NCBI GenBank assembly: GCA_964243985.1
Contig: CAXTHJ010000003.1
Coordinates: forward strand, 1-64,000
DNA: 64,000 nt
Reading direction: 5' to 3'
Source: CAIOYC01 sp964243985
GTDB taxonomy: Bacteria; Pseudomonadota; Alphaproteobacteria; Caulobacterales; Caulobacteraceae
How positions within the stretch are numbered: the stretch's first letter is position 1; each line of letters begins with the position of its first letter. The notes under the pieces are model-generated. The model worked only from the letters and a program-made list of their open reading frames with translations, ran no database searches and had not been told where the DNA came from. Both the position numbers and the translations under genes were made by a program. Shown piece after piece: positions 49,969 through 58,755 of the stretch.

Positions 49969-50355
49969 ATGGATCGCGAGTGGAACGACAGTCAGCCGAT
50001 CTACCGCCAAATCCGCGACCGGGTGGTGGCGTTGATCCTCGACGGGGTGCTGAAGCCGGGCGACGCCGTGCCGTCGGTGCGGACAGTGGCGGCCGACTAC
50101 TTGGTCAATCCGCTGACGGTCCTCAAAGGCTATCAGGAGCTGGTGGACGAGCAGCTGGTGGAGAAGCGCCGGGGGCTCGGCCTCTTCGTTCGGCCGGAGG
50201 CCCGCGACCTGTTGCTGAGCGGCGAGCGGCGCAAGTTCCTGACCGAACAATGGCCGCAGATCGCCGCGACGATCCGCCGGCTCGGGCTGACGCCGGAAGA
50301 GCTGGCGAGGGCTGTTGGCGCGGGGGATCAGACCGATGGCGGCGATGACCGGTGA
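49969..50355 (+). CDS. GntR-family regulator, YtrA-like
   Basis: 128 residues: a winged-helix N-domain (QPIYRQIRDRVVALILDGVLKPGDAVPSVRTVAADYLVNPLTVLKGYQELVDEQLVEKRRGLGLFV) with only a short helical C-terminal tail, the layout of the YtrA subfamily, which controls ABC transporter genes next to it. Its 3' end overlaps the ABC ATPase start by about 20 bp. Two inverted repeats precede it. Confidence 0.93.
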   Translation: MDREWNDSQPIYRQIRDRVVALILDGVLKPGDAVPSVRTVAADYLVNPLTVLKGYQELVDEQLVEKRRGLGLFVRPEARDLLLSGERRKFLTEQWPQIAATIRRLGLTPEELARAVGAGDQTDGGDDR

Positions 50356-51226
50356 GGCCGTGACCTGCATCGATGCGCGCGATCTGCGCAAGTGCTTCGG
50401 GGCCACCGTCGCGTTGGACGGCGTCGATCTGCGGGTGGGCGAGGGACGGATCGTGGGGCTGATCGGGCCCAACGGCGCCGGCAAGAGCACGGTGTTGAAC
50501 GCCATCCTCGGCCTTACCGACTACCAGGGCCAACTGCAGGTGTTGGGGCGCAATCCCTGGACGGAGCGCGATGCGCTGATGCGCGACGTCTGCTTCATCG
50601 CCGACGTGGCCGTGCTGCCGCGCTGGCTCCGCGTCTCGCAAGCGATCGATTATGTGGCGGGCGTGCACCCGCGATTTGATCGCCAGAAGGCCGAAGGTTT
50701 TCTGGACAGGACCACCATCAAGCGCGCCAGCAAGGTCGGCCAGCTCTCCAAGGGCATGGTCGCCCAACTGCATCTGGCGCTGATCATGGCCATCGACGCC
50801 AAGCTTCTGGTGCTGGACGAGCCGACGCTCGGGCTCGATCTGCTCTACCGCAAACAGTTCTACGACACCCTGCTCAATGACTATTTCGACCGCGATCGCA
50901 CCATTGTCGTGACGACCCATCAGGTCGAGGAGATCGAGCATATCCTCACCGATCTTGTCTTCATCGACGCCGGTCGCATCGTGCTGAACGGCAGCATGGA
51001 GGATGTCGCGGCGCGCTATTCGGAATTGATGGCGCTTCCCGAGCAGGCCGCCGCGGCGCGCGGCCTTAGGCCGATCCAGGAACGGCAGATGTTCGGGCGC
51101 AACATCCTCCTTTACGACGGCGTCGATCGGCGCCACCTAGAACCCTTGGGCGAGGTGCGGACGCCCAGCATCGCCGACCTGTTCGTCGCCCTGATCGGCG
51201 ACCGCACGCAAGGCGGCCGCGCATGA
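50336..51226 (+). CDS. ABC transporter ATP-binding protein
   Basis: 296 residues. Walker A GPNGAGKS (44-51), a signature region LSKGM in place of LSGGQ, Walker B LLVLDEPTLGLD and the switch His in VVTTHQVEE. A C-terminal extension of about 70 residues (ELMALPEQAAAARGLRP...) follows, as in YtrB-like ATPases. An alternative start is ATG 50345. It pairs with the permease that starts in its stop codon (ATGA). Export of a small molecule or peptide is inferred. Confidence 0.94.
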   Translation: MAAMTGEAVTCIDARDLRKCFGATVALDGVDLRVGEGRIVGLIGPNGAGKSTVLNAILGLTDYQGQLQVLGRNPWTERDALMRDVCFIADVAVLPRWLRVSQAIDYVAGVHPRFDRQKAEGFLDRTTIKRASKVGQLSKGMVAQLHLALIMAIDAKLLVLDEPTLGLDLLYRKQFYDTLLNDYFDRDRTIVVTTHQVEEIEHILTDLVFIDAGRIVLNGSMEDVAARYSELMALPEQAAAARGLRPIQERQMFGRNILLYDGVDRRHLEPLGEVRTPSIADLFVALIGDRTQGGRA

Positions 51227-52173
51227 GTTCGCCTTCGACGCCCCCGCAGGATTCTTCGCTGGATCGGCCCATACCCGCCCCGGGCGCGACATTGAAGACC
51301 CGGCCCTTCTACTGGTCGGTGCGCCGGGAGATCTGGGAGAACCGGTCACTATACATCGCGCCGATTGCGGTCGCCGGGCTCTTTCTGTTCGCGTTCAGCC
51401 TCAGCCTGATTGGCTTTCCGCATCGCCGGTTAGCGTTGCTGGCGCAGGGCGCCTCCGAACAGGCCGCCACGGCCGCCAGACCTTACGACCTCGCTGCGAT
51501 GGCGGTGATCGTGACCACGCTCATCGTCGCGGTCGCCTATTGCCTCGGCGCACTGCACGGCGAACGGCGCGACCGAAGCATCCTCTTCTGGAAGTCGCTT
51601 CCCGTCTCGGACCTCACCACCGTGCTCGCCAAGGCGTTCATTCCGCTGGCGGTGCTGCCCGCAATCGCCTTCGTCGTCACGGTGGCCCTGCAGATCATCA
51701 TGCTGGCGCTGAGCAGCGCAGTCCTGATGGCGAGCGGAACGCCGATTCCGCCGCCTACGCAAGTGCCGCTGCTCTCGATGACGGGCATCCTGTTCTACGG
51801 CCTCGCCATCTCAGCGCTCTGGTGGGTGCCCCTCTATGGCTGGTTTTTGCTGGTGTCGAGCTGGGCCCGGCGCGTCCCGTTCCTTTGGGCCTTCCTGCCG
51901 CCGCTCGCCCTCTGCCTCGTGGAGAAGATCGCGTTCAGCAGCGCGCATTTTGCGAAGCTGATCGGCCGGCGCCTGGTGGGCGGCTACAGCGAGGCGTTCG
52001 CGCCCTCGTCATTCTCCGGCGCCAAAGGCCCGCACGGCCTGCCCGGAACCGTCACGCCGCAGATAGACCCAGTGAGGTTTCTCAGCAGCACGGACCTGTG
52101 GATCGGGCTCCTTGTCGCCGCGGGTCTGCTGGCGGCGGCGGTTTGGCTTCGCCATCGGCGGCAGCCGATCTGA
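51223..52173 (+). CDS. ABC transporter permease
   Basis: 316 residues, about six hydrophobic helices. TRPFYWSVRREIWENRSLYIAPIAVAGLFLFAFSL and GERRDRSILFWKSLPVSDLTTVLAKAFIPL are characteristic of ABC-2/YtrC-like permeases, with the ERRDRSI..KSLPVS loop that contacts the ATPase. It begins in the stop of the ATPase gene. Substrate unknown. Confidence 0.85.
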   Translation: MSSPSTPPQDSSLDRPIPAPGATLKTRPFYWSVRREIWENRSLYIAPIAVAGLFLFAFSLSLIGFPHRRLALLAQGASEQAATAARPYDLAAMAVIVTTLIVAVAYCLGALHGERRDRSILFWKSLPVSDLTTVLAKAFIPLAVLPAIAFVVTVALQIIMLALSSAVLMASGTPIPPPTQVPLLSMTGILFYGLAISALWWVPLYGWFLLVSSWARRVPFLWAFLPPLALCLVEKIAFSSAHFAKLIGRRLVGGYSEAFAPSSFSGAKGPHGLPGTVTPQIDPVRFLSSTDLWIGLLVAAGLLAAAVWLRHRRQPI

Positions 52174-52213
52174 TGCGCCCCAGCACCCCCGAACTCACTG
52201 ACCGGGAGCCGAC

Positions 52214-53032
52214 ATGACCGCCACCGTCATTCCAACACCCGCGCCGACGGCCTCGGCGTCTGAGTCCGCTCTGCAGACTGCAGCCAGCTTCTGGTTCGTG
52301 GCGGCCGTCGCAGGGCAGTGGGCCTTCCTCTACTATATCGTCGTCTTCTACGGGCCTTCGACGTTCAGCGGCGACTTCCACGCCTGGGCCCGCAACAAGA
52401 TGCTCATCAAGGGCTACGCCGCAGGCGACACGGTCGGCAACCTGGCGTTCGGGGCGCACGCCCTCCTGGCCGGGATCATCGCCTTTGGCGGCGCGCTGCA
52501 GCTGATCCCTTGGCTGCGGAGGCGGGCGCCGAGCTTGCACCGCTGGAACGGGCGGCTCTTCACCGTGACCGCGCTCGCGGTCAGCGTCTCAGGGCTCTAC
52601 CTCGTGTGGATCCGGGGCGGCAACACGGATGTCGTCAACGAAATCGGCGTCAGCCTCAACGCGGTGCTGATCATCGCTTTCGTGATCCTGGCCTGGCGCT
52701 CGGCCCGAGCGCGGGATTTCGCCGTTCACCGTCGCTGGGCGCTTCGCGCCTATATCGTCGCCAACGGCCAGTTCTTCACGCGCGTCGGATTTCTGGCCTG
52801 GATGATCGTCAATGGCGGTCCCAAGCACGTAGGGCTGTTCTTCATGTTCTGGTCGTTCGGGTCCTATCTGCTGCCGCTGGCGGTGCTGGAACTGTACCTG
52901 CACGCCCAGAACAACCCCGTCCCCGCCGGACGGCTGGCGCTCGCGGGCGTCATCGTCATGCTCACCCTCCTCATGGGCATCGGGACCATTGGCTTCATGG
53001 GCATGGTGAGCCCCTTCCTTATCCACACCTGA
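52214..53032 (+). CDS. DUF2306 membrane protein
   Basis: 272 residues, about seven helices. DUF2306 marks: RRRAPSLHRWNGRLFTVTALAVSVSGLYLVW and RARDFAVHRRWALRAYIVANGQFFTRVGFLAW. The N-terminal loop also has FHAWARNKMLIKGYAAGDTVGNLAFGAHALLAGIIAFGGALQLI. It lies 40 bp behind the permease gene. Function unknown; the histidines in the HR..G and HRRW motifs are strongly conserved in relatives. Confidence 0.82.
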   Translation: MTATVIPTPAPTASASESALQTAASFWFVAAVAGQWAFLYYIVVFYGPSTFSGDFHAWARNKMLIKGYAAGDTVGNLAFGAHALLAGIIAFGGALQLIPWLRRRAPSLHRWNGRLFTVTALAVSVSGLYLVWIRGGNTDVVNEIGVSLNAVLIIAFVILAWRSARARDFAVHRRWALRAYIVANGQFFTRVGFLAWMIVNGGPKHVGLFFMFWSFGSYLLPLAVLELYLHAQNNPVPAGRLALAGVIVMLTLLMGIGTIGFMGMVSPFLIHT

Positions 53033-53046
53033 CAAAGGGTGCGCCG

Positions 53047-53787
53047 ATGATCCTGCCGATCGCTCCGAATGCGCCGCTCCTGATCCAGGCCGGAGCGGCT
53101 GGCCTCCTGATCCTGCACATCGGCGGGGCTGCGGTTGGCATCGTCTCCGGCTGGGTGGCGATCCTGGCGCGAAAGGGGCGGCGTCTGCACAGGCTGGCGG
53201 GGGACGTCTTCTGCGTCGCCATGATCGTCATGGCCGTCGTGGGCGGCGCCGTTGCGCCCTTCATGCCGAGCGCTCAGTGGAGCAACACCACCGCCGCCGT
53301 CTTCACCCTCTACCTCATCACCACGTCGTGGGTCGTGGTGCGGCGACAGCCTGGAAAGATCGGCTGGGTCGAGCCCGCTGCATCCCTGGTCGCCATCGCC
53401 CTCGCCGCCATGGCGGTCGCGGGCGTCATGGGGCTGCGCTTGTTTGGAGGTGGCGCGGAATCCTCCATCTACGTTTTTGGGGGCTTGGCCGCGCTCGCCG
53501 CGGTATGTGATCTACGGATAATCGCCGTCGGCGGCATCGCTGGGCCCGCCCGCGTTGCGCGCCACCTCTGGCGTATGAGCCTGGCTCTCGTCCTCGCGAC
53601 CGCGTCGTACTTCCTGGGTCAGCCGAAGTTCGTGCCCGCACCGATCAGCGGCACATTCCTGGCGGCCTTGCCGGTTCTCGGCGCTCTGGGCCTGCTGATC
53701 TTTTGGATGATCCGGGTCCGGTTCGTCAAAGCATCGGTCGGCGCCCGCCCGGCTTTGCAAGCAGATGAACTATGCCCGACCTCCTGA
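53047..53787 (+). CDS. DUF2306-like membrane protein, paralog 1
   Basis: 246 residues, about seven hydrophobic helices. The first loop has GWVAILARKGRRLHRLAGDVFCVAMIVMAV, matching the KGxxxHRxAG motif of the following protein, and ARVARHLWRMSLAL near the end. A shorter relative of DUF2306. It begins 14 bp after the previous gene and its 3' end overlaps the next by 16 bp. Function unknown. Confidence 0.75.
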   Translation: MILPIAPNAPLLIQAGAAGLLILHIGGAAVGIVSGWVAILARKGRRLHRLAGDVFCVAMIVMAVVGGAVAPFMPSAQWSNTTAAVFTLYLITTSWVVVRRQPGKIGWVEPAASLVAIALAAMAVAGVMGLRLFGGGAESSIYVFGGLAALAAVCDLRIIAVGGIAGPARVARHLWRMSLALVLATASYFLGQPKFVPAPISGTFLAALPVLGALGLLIFWMIRVRFVKASVGARPALQADELCPTS

Positions 53788-54476
53788 CAACGCTTGCTTT
53801 CATCCTCCATGTCGCCGGCGGCGTGGGCGGCCTTCTCTCCGGCATTCTCGCCATGACTGCGCGCAAGGGCGGTTCGGTCCACCGCGTCGCCGGAAACACC
53901 TTCTTCGCGTCGATGTTAGTGATGGCGGCCTTCGCTGTTTATCTCGGGTTCGTTAGACCCGGCGCGCTGGTCAACGTCTTCATCGGCGTGTTCGTAGCCT
54001 ACCTTGTGGCGACGGCTTGGATCACCATTCGTCGACCGGACGGCGTCGCGGGCGTTCCCGAAAAGATCGGCTTGGCGGCGGCCTTGGTTTTGTGCGCGCC
54101 CTTCATGGTGCTCAGTGTGCAACTCGCCGCAGGGCTTCCCCCCTTCTTTCACAGCGCATTATCATTCAAGGGGCCATTGCTGGTCGCAATCTATCTCTTC
54201 ACCCTTGTCCTCGCCATCGCCGCCGGAAGCGACCTGTATGTCGTCATCTCCGGCGGGGTTTCGGGCGCTTCACGGATTGCAAGGCATCTCTGGCGCATGT
54301 GCGTCGCCCTAACCCTCGCCACCGGCTCCGCTCTGTCGAATGGCCTGCCGCGCCTCCTGCCTTCCGCCTATCAGCTTCCGGACTGGACGCTTTATCTACA
54401 GTTCGTTTGGGTGGCTCTGTTGTTCTACTGGACGGTCCGCGTGCGTCTCACCGGCTGGTCGCGCAGTAATCGCTGA
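53772..54476 (+). CDS. DUF2306-like membrane protein, paralog 2
   Basis: 234 residues. GGLLSGILAMTARKGGSVHRVAGNTFFASMLVMAA and ASRIARHLWRMCVALTLATGSAL mirror the two conserved loops of the preceding protein, so the two arose by duplication. About seven hydrophobic helices. Last gene of the gntR unit. The His-Arg pairs are preserved in both copies. Confidence 0.78.
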   Translation: MPDLLTTLAFILHVAGGVGGLLSGILAMTARKGGSVHRVAGNTFFASMLVMAAFAVYLGFVRPGALVNVFIGVFVAYLVATAWITIRRPDGVAGVPEKIGLAAALVLCAPFMVLSVQLAAGLPPFFHSALSFKGPLLVAIYLFTLVLAIAAGSDLYVVISGGVSGASRIARHLWRMCVALTLATGSALSNGLPRLLPSAYQLPDWTLYLQFVWVALLFYWTVRVRLTGWSRSNR

Positions 54477-54879
54477 GATGGCGACGTTGTCGAAGCCGCC
54501 TCTTAACGGCGTTTGATAGATCGCCCCACTTAGGGGTTGGAGGCTGGATTGCGCCCAAAGCGACGTCGGCTTAACTCCAGAAACCGGACATCCAAGCGCA
54601 CGCACAAGCTACGCTAACCCACCGTGGGAGGCCCGACAAGACGAGGTAGCGCGCCTCAACGAAGGCGCCGTGAGGAACGTCGTTTCCAATGAAGCCGGAC
54701 GCTCGTCAGCGGCGAGAATGCGCCCGTCGCGGACCTTAACTTTGCGCGCCGAGCCGACCCTCGAGCGCAATGATCGGCGGTTAAGTCGATCGCAGGCGGC
54801 GCGTGAGGTTTCCAAGGAGCCGCCTCTGAGCCATAGTCTGCTCGCCCGGGGCGCCTCCATCGGCTTTAGCCCGTCATTG
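54477..54879. other. Gene-free interval between convergent units
   Basis: 403 bp separating the last DUF2306-like gene from the acylase stop. Frames on both strands are interrupted and match nothing I recognise. No inverted repeat with a T-run was found. Confidence 0.5.
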
Positions 54880-57096
54880 CTAAAATCCAGGCCGGTAGAC
54901 GCGCTCTGTGTGCCCGATGAGATCGGAAGGGTAGAAGTAGATGTCTCGCAGGTCGCCTGAGGCGTAACGCGCCGCCTGATCATTGAAGTGCTGGGATTTT
55001 GGATCGCCGCTCTCGCCGCCGGCGGAGACGGCGCGGGCGCGCACCTTGTCGCCGAACTCCACCACCGCGACGAAGCTGTTGCCGCTGGTCCCGTAGTATT
55101 TCTTGGTGTCGGGATAGGCGCGGGCGCCGAAGGAGGCGAGCGAGCCCCACTGCGAGGAAGTGAACTTGACGGGGATGCTCGGGCCCGCATCGGTGAAGGG
55201 CTGAACGATGTCGCCGGTCAGCCGCTGGAACCGGTTGATCTCGCCCCAGGGCGTGCGCCAATTTCCGAAATCGTGCTGCAACCGGTCTGATGCCCGCTGC
55301 AGCGCCGCCAGCTTCTGCTCCGGCGTCGTGCGTTCGGCCATGTAGACATAGATCGAGACGCCCTCGCGCCTGGCGTCCGCCTCCACTGATTTCCAGAGGT
55401 CCTCGCCCCAGAACACCGCCAGGGAGGTGGCTGTGGAGCCCACCCCCCACCGGTCGTCCCAACCGCGCAGGAGGGCGATCTGATCGGCGAGCTTGGCCTT
55501 GTTAGGGCTGGTCGTCGAGAGACCGTCGTAGGCGGCGATCAGGGGCGGAATGAGCTGGGCGAAGGCCGGCAGATAGGAATCGAAGGCGGCGGTCTGCAGG
55601 CCTTCGAGCGTGAAGTCCGTCTTACCGGTCAGGAGCCGGGTAGCGTGGACGCCACGCGGATTCTCGCCCTTCTGGTCCATATAGCGCGGATAATCGGCCG
55701 CCTTGGGGCTGTTGGAGCCGGCGGCGGACCAGGGCCAGTCGTTAGTGTTCATAATCCAGCCGTTGGTGGGGTTCAGAAGGCGCGGCAGCTCATCCAGCCC
55801 GGTCTCGCCCTTCCAGTCGGTAGCCGGGTCGGAGCCGTCTACAGCCTTGGTGTAGTTGAAGCGGTTGTCGCGCTTGGGAATGAACTGGGGATGCAGATAG
55901 GCGATGTTTCCATCCGCGTCGGCGTAGACGGTGTTGTTTGAGGAATTGGCCTTCAGCGCCATCACCCTCATGTAATCGGCGTAGGTCCTGGCCTTGGTAA
56001 GGAGGAAGGACTGGCTGAGCGCCTCCACCGGCTTCTGCATCAGCGCGACGCTGATCCATTTGCCGTCGGCCTCGCGCACGATCGGACCGTGGTGGGTTTT
56101 GAACACAGTGAAGGTCCTGGACGTCACGCCGCTCGCCGTGCGGTAAGGCACCACGACGGTGGAGACTTGCACGGGTCGAAGCTCGGCGCCGTAGCGATAG
56201 AAAAACCGCCCATCCTTCTTGACGATGGTCTCTGAGAACTCGTCGATGGCGTCGGCGGTGGTGGAGGTGTGCATCCAGCCCACCCGCGCATTGAACCCCT
56301 GGTAGAGAAAGAACTGGCCCCAGGTGGCCGCGCCGTAGGCGTCGAGCCCCTGATCGCTCGTCATCTGAAGTTCGGATCGGAAGAAGAAGGAGGTGTGCGG
56401 ATTGATGAGCAAGAGCGCGTGGTGATCGACGGTGTTGGCGGGCGCGATGGCGATGCCGTTGGAGCCGCTCGGCTCCTTCAAGAGGGCGCTGGGTTCCGGC
56501 GGGTTGAGCAACGCTAGTTTCCGCTCCCCGTAAAAGGCCTCGAGCCCTTTCAGCGATACGCTTTCGATATCGCCGCCGATGCTGCCTTCGCTGAAGCTCA
56601 GCGCCATCCAGGGCTCGAAGTGGGTGATGACGCGGGGTTTGGTCTGAGGATGGGCATAGAGATAGAAGTTGATGCCGTCCGCCCAAGCGTCCATCAGGCG
56701 TTTCAGCCAGTCGGGGCTGGCGGCGTATTTGGCTTTGAGGTCCGCAGGATCGATGAAGAGCTTCATCCGCAGATCCTGATAGATCGCCTTTTCTCCTTCC
56801 GCTTCGGCGAGGCGGCCCATGGCGTTCAGGTAGTTAGTCTCCATTCGATTGAAGTCGTCTTCCGCCTCAGCGTAGATCGTGCCGAACACCGCGTCGGCGT
56901 CGGTCTTGCCGTGGACGTGGGCGATGCCCCAGTCGTCGCGGATGATGGTGACGTTCTGGGCTTCAACGCGCCAGCGAGCGAGATCGTCGGGCGCGGCCTG
57001 AGCCGCGCCGAAGCAAAAAAGCGACGCCAGCACGATCAGCGCGAGGGGCGCTCTTTTCCCAAACCTACTCTTAGTCGCAACGCCGCGCGCCCACAT
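54880..57096 (-). CDS. Penicillin acylase-family N-terminal nucleophile amidohydrolase
   Basis: 738 residues from ATG at 57096. Signal peptide to about residue 35 (ALIVLASLFCFGAAQAA). The alpha-chain part reads VTIIRDDWGIAHVHGKTDADAVFGTIYAEAEDDFNRMETN. After a linker comes GSNGIAI with nucleophile S212, which would become the N-terminus of the beta chain after self-cleavage, followed by HHALLLINPHTSFFF and GATWGQFFLYQGFNARVGWMHTSTTAD. Length fits the aculeacin/acyl-homoserine-lactone acylase group. It hydrolyses an amide (beta-lactam side chain, acyl-HSL or lipopeptide). It follows an amidohydrolase gene by 20 bp. Confidence 0.9.
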   Translation of the reverse strand: MWARGVATKSRFGKRAPLALIVLASLFCFGAAQAAPDDLARWRVEAQNVTIIRDDWGIAHVHGKTDADAVFGTIYAEAEDDFNRMETNYLNAMGRLAEAEGEKAIYQDLRMKLFIDPADLKAKYAASPDWLKRLMDAWADGINFYLYAHPQTKPRVITHFEPWMALSFSEGSIGGDIESVSLKGLEAFYGERKLALLNPPEPSALLKEPSGSNGIAIAPANTVDHHALLLINPHTSFFFRSELQMTSDQGLDAYGAATWGQFFLYQGFNARVGWMHTSTTADAIDEFSETIVKKDGRFFYRYGAELRPVQVSTVVVPYRTASGVTSRTFTVFKTHHGPIVREADGKWISVALMQKPVEALSQSFLLTKARTYADYMRVMALKANSSNNTVYADADGNIAYLHPQFIPKRDNRFNYTKAVDGSDPATDWKGETGLDELPRLLNPTNGWIMNTNDWPWSAAGSNSPKAADYPRYMDQKGENPRGVHATRLLTGKTDFTLEGLQTAAFDSYLPAFAQLIPPLIAAYDGLSTTSPNKAKLADQIALLRGWDDRWGVGSTATSLAVFWGEDLWKSVEADARREGVSIYVYMAERTTPEQKLAALQRASDRLQHDFGNWRTPWGEINRFQRLTGDIVQPFTDAGPSIPVKFTSSQWGSLASFGARAYPDTKKYYGTSGNSFVAVVEFGDKVRARAVSAGGESGDPKSQHFNDQAARYASGDLRDIYFYPSDLIGHTERVYRPGF

Positions 57097-57116
57097 GAAT
57101 TGCTCCCAGCCTGAGG

Positions 57117-58436
57117 TTACGGCGCCTTGTAGATCACGCCGCCCTTCATGACGAACGTCACGTGACGCAGGGCGGTGATGTCCATAGTCGGGTCGCCCGT
57201 CACGGCGATGAGGTCGGCGAGCAGTCCGGCATGGACGCGGCCGAACGCGTCGCTCTGCCTCAAGATCTTGGCGTCCACCGCCGTGGCGGCCAGCAGAGCC
57301 TGGACCGGCGTCATGCCGTCCCGCACCATCCAATTCAGCTCTCGCCAGTTCTCCCCGTGGGGAAACACCCCCACGTCCGAGCCGCACCCGATGGTTACGC
57401 TCGATTTCAAGGCCGTTTGAAACGCCTGCTTGGCTTTCAACATGGCGGGGGTCGGCGGCGTCTGGCCATCGACGTAATGCTGAAAATAGGTGGCCGTGGC
57501 TTCGACGGCGGTGAGGGTCGGCTCATAGGCGACGCCCATCTTGGCCATCAATTTGAAGGTGGCTTCGGAGCCGCCATAACCGTGTTCGATCGTATCGACG
57601 CCCGCCGCCGCCGCGCGGCGCATCCCCTCGTCGCTGGCGGCGTGAACGGCGACCGGATGGGCTTCGGAGTGGGCGGCTTCCACGGCAGCCTTCAACTCGC
57701 CTTCGGTGAAGGTGGGCTGGGTGCTGCCATCCGGCCCGACGCGGTAGTCGGCGTAAAGCTTGATCCAGTCCGCGCCGAGCCCCGCCTGCTGTCGAACGGC
57801 TTTGATGATCTCATCCGTTCCGGAAGCCTCTTGCGCGCCCTGTGGCAAGTCCCAGCCGGTAGCATAACTCCGCCGCGCGGGCCCGTATGCGCCCGTCGCC
57901 ACGATGGCTCGAGTGGAGACGAACAGTCGGGGTCCCGGTACGATGCCGTCCTGGATCGCGCGCTTTAGTCCAACATCGGCTTCGCCCGCACCCTCCGTGC
58001 CGAGGTCCCGCAAGGTCGTGAAACCCGCCATCAGGGTTGCGGTCGCTTGGCGCCCGGCGCGCAAGGTGCGGTAAGCTAACGGCTCCTTCAGCACCTGATC
58101 GTCCCAAGGGGCTTCATTGTAGGGGTGCAGAAAAAGGTGAGAGTGAAGATCGATCAGGCCCGGCAACAAGGTTGCGCCCGGCAGATCAATGATCTTGGCG
58201 TCGGCTGGCGCGGCGATCGAGCTCGATGGACCGACAGCGGCGACCCTCTGTCCGGTCACGAGCACGACCCAGCTTTTGTGCACCAACGCGTCGTCTGCCG
58301 TGAACACCTGTGACGGGCGCAAAAGGATGCTCGCTTCAGCGGCCTTAGCAAGCCGCGGCGCCAATAGGCTGATTATAACGATCGCGAATGCCAGGCTCTT
58401 CCCTCGAGCACGCACCGCGCGAAAATTAGCCATCAT
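57117..58436 (-). CDS. Secreted amidohydrolase (imidazolonepropionase/prolidase-like)
   Basis: 439 residues from ATG at 58436. Signal peptide MMANFRAVRARGKSLAFAIVIISLLAPRLAKA. Metal-dependent hydrolase core: LPGLIDLHSHLFLHP (HxH), LMAGFTTLRDLG, ADWIKLYADY (carbamylated Lys region), VAVHAASDEGMRRA, DTIEHGYG and GSDVGVFPHGENWRELNWMV. Such periplasmic enzymes cleave X-Pro or N-acyl amino-acid amides. It heads an operon with the penicillin-acylase-like gene; together they could degrade acylated peptides. Confidence 0.9.
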   Translation of the reverse strand: MMANFRAVRARGKSLAFAIVIISLLAPRLAKAAEASILLRPSQVFTADDALVHKSWVVLVTGQRVAAVGPSSSIAAPADAKIIDLPGATLLPGLIDLHSHLFLHPYNEAPWDDQVLKEPLAYRTLRAGRQATATLMAGFTTLRDLGTEGAGEADVGLKRAIQDGIVPGPRLFVSTRAIVATGAYGPARRSYATGWDLPQGAQEASGTDEIIKAVRQQAGLGADWIKLYADYRVGPDGSTQPTFTEGELKAAVEAAHSEAHPVAVHAASDEGMRRAAAAGVDTIEHGYGGSEATFKLMAKMGVAYEPTLTAVEATATYFQHYVDGQTPPTPAMLKAKQAFQTALKSSVTIGCGSDVGVFPHGENWRELNWMVRDGMTPVQALLAATAVDAKILRQSDAFGRVHAGLLADLIAVTGDPTMDITALRHVTFVMKGGVIYKAP

Positions 58437-58755
58437 CACCAGACCTTTCCTCAGAAGTCGGTATGACACGGCCAGGTCCTCAACGCCTATTGCTATGCGG
58501 ACGTCGGAGTCCTGGTGGTGAGGCTATTCCACTCGGTACGTTTTCTGGTCATTTCCTTCTTACGAATCCGCTGATCATGAGGGAGATCGGCAACGCCGCA
58601 TCACCGATCGAGAGACCTACAAGACCAACCGCTCAGCCGCCCTGGCTGAGTGGCGGTCCCTCATGGATTGAGCTTCCCCTTCCCTGCGCCACCCACGACT
58701 AAGTGGAGACAAGTTGGCGTTGGACTGACAGCACCATACCAGACGATCTCTTCGT
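58437..58755. other. Spacer with relic of an unknown gene
   Basis: 319 bp between two minus-strand genes. On the plus strand 58573-58671 reads DHEGDRQRRITDRET then YKTNRSAALAEWRSLMD and stops, resembling the 35.6 kb fragment. Upstream the frame is closed. It probably also contains the promoter of the amidohydrolase operon. Confidence 0.5.
58573..58671 (+). pseudogene. C-terminal relic of an unidentified gene (copy 2)
   Basis: Open frame ending YKTNRSAALAEWRSLMD and a TGA. The fragment at 35593-35661 ends LKTQRLAAPAEWKTLMA and TAA; the last 51 bases of the two are roughly three quarters identical by eye. Both have lost their 5' parts. The parent family is not recognised. Confidence 0.45.
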
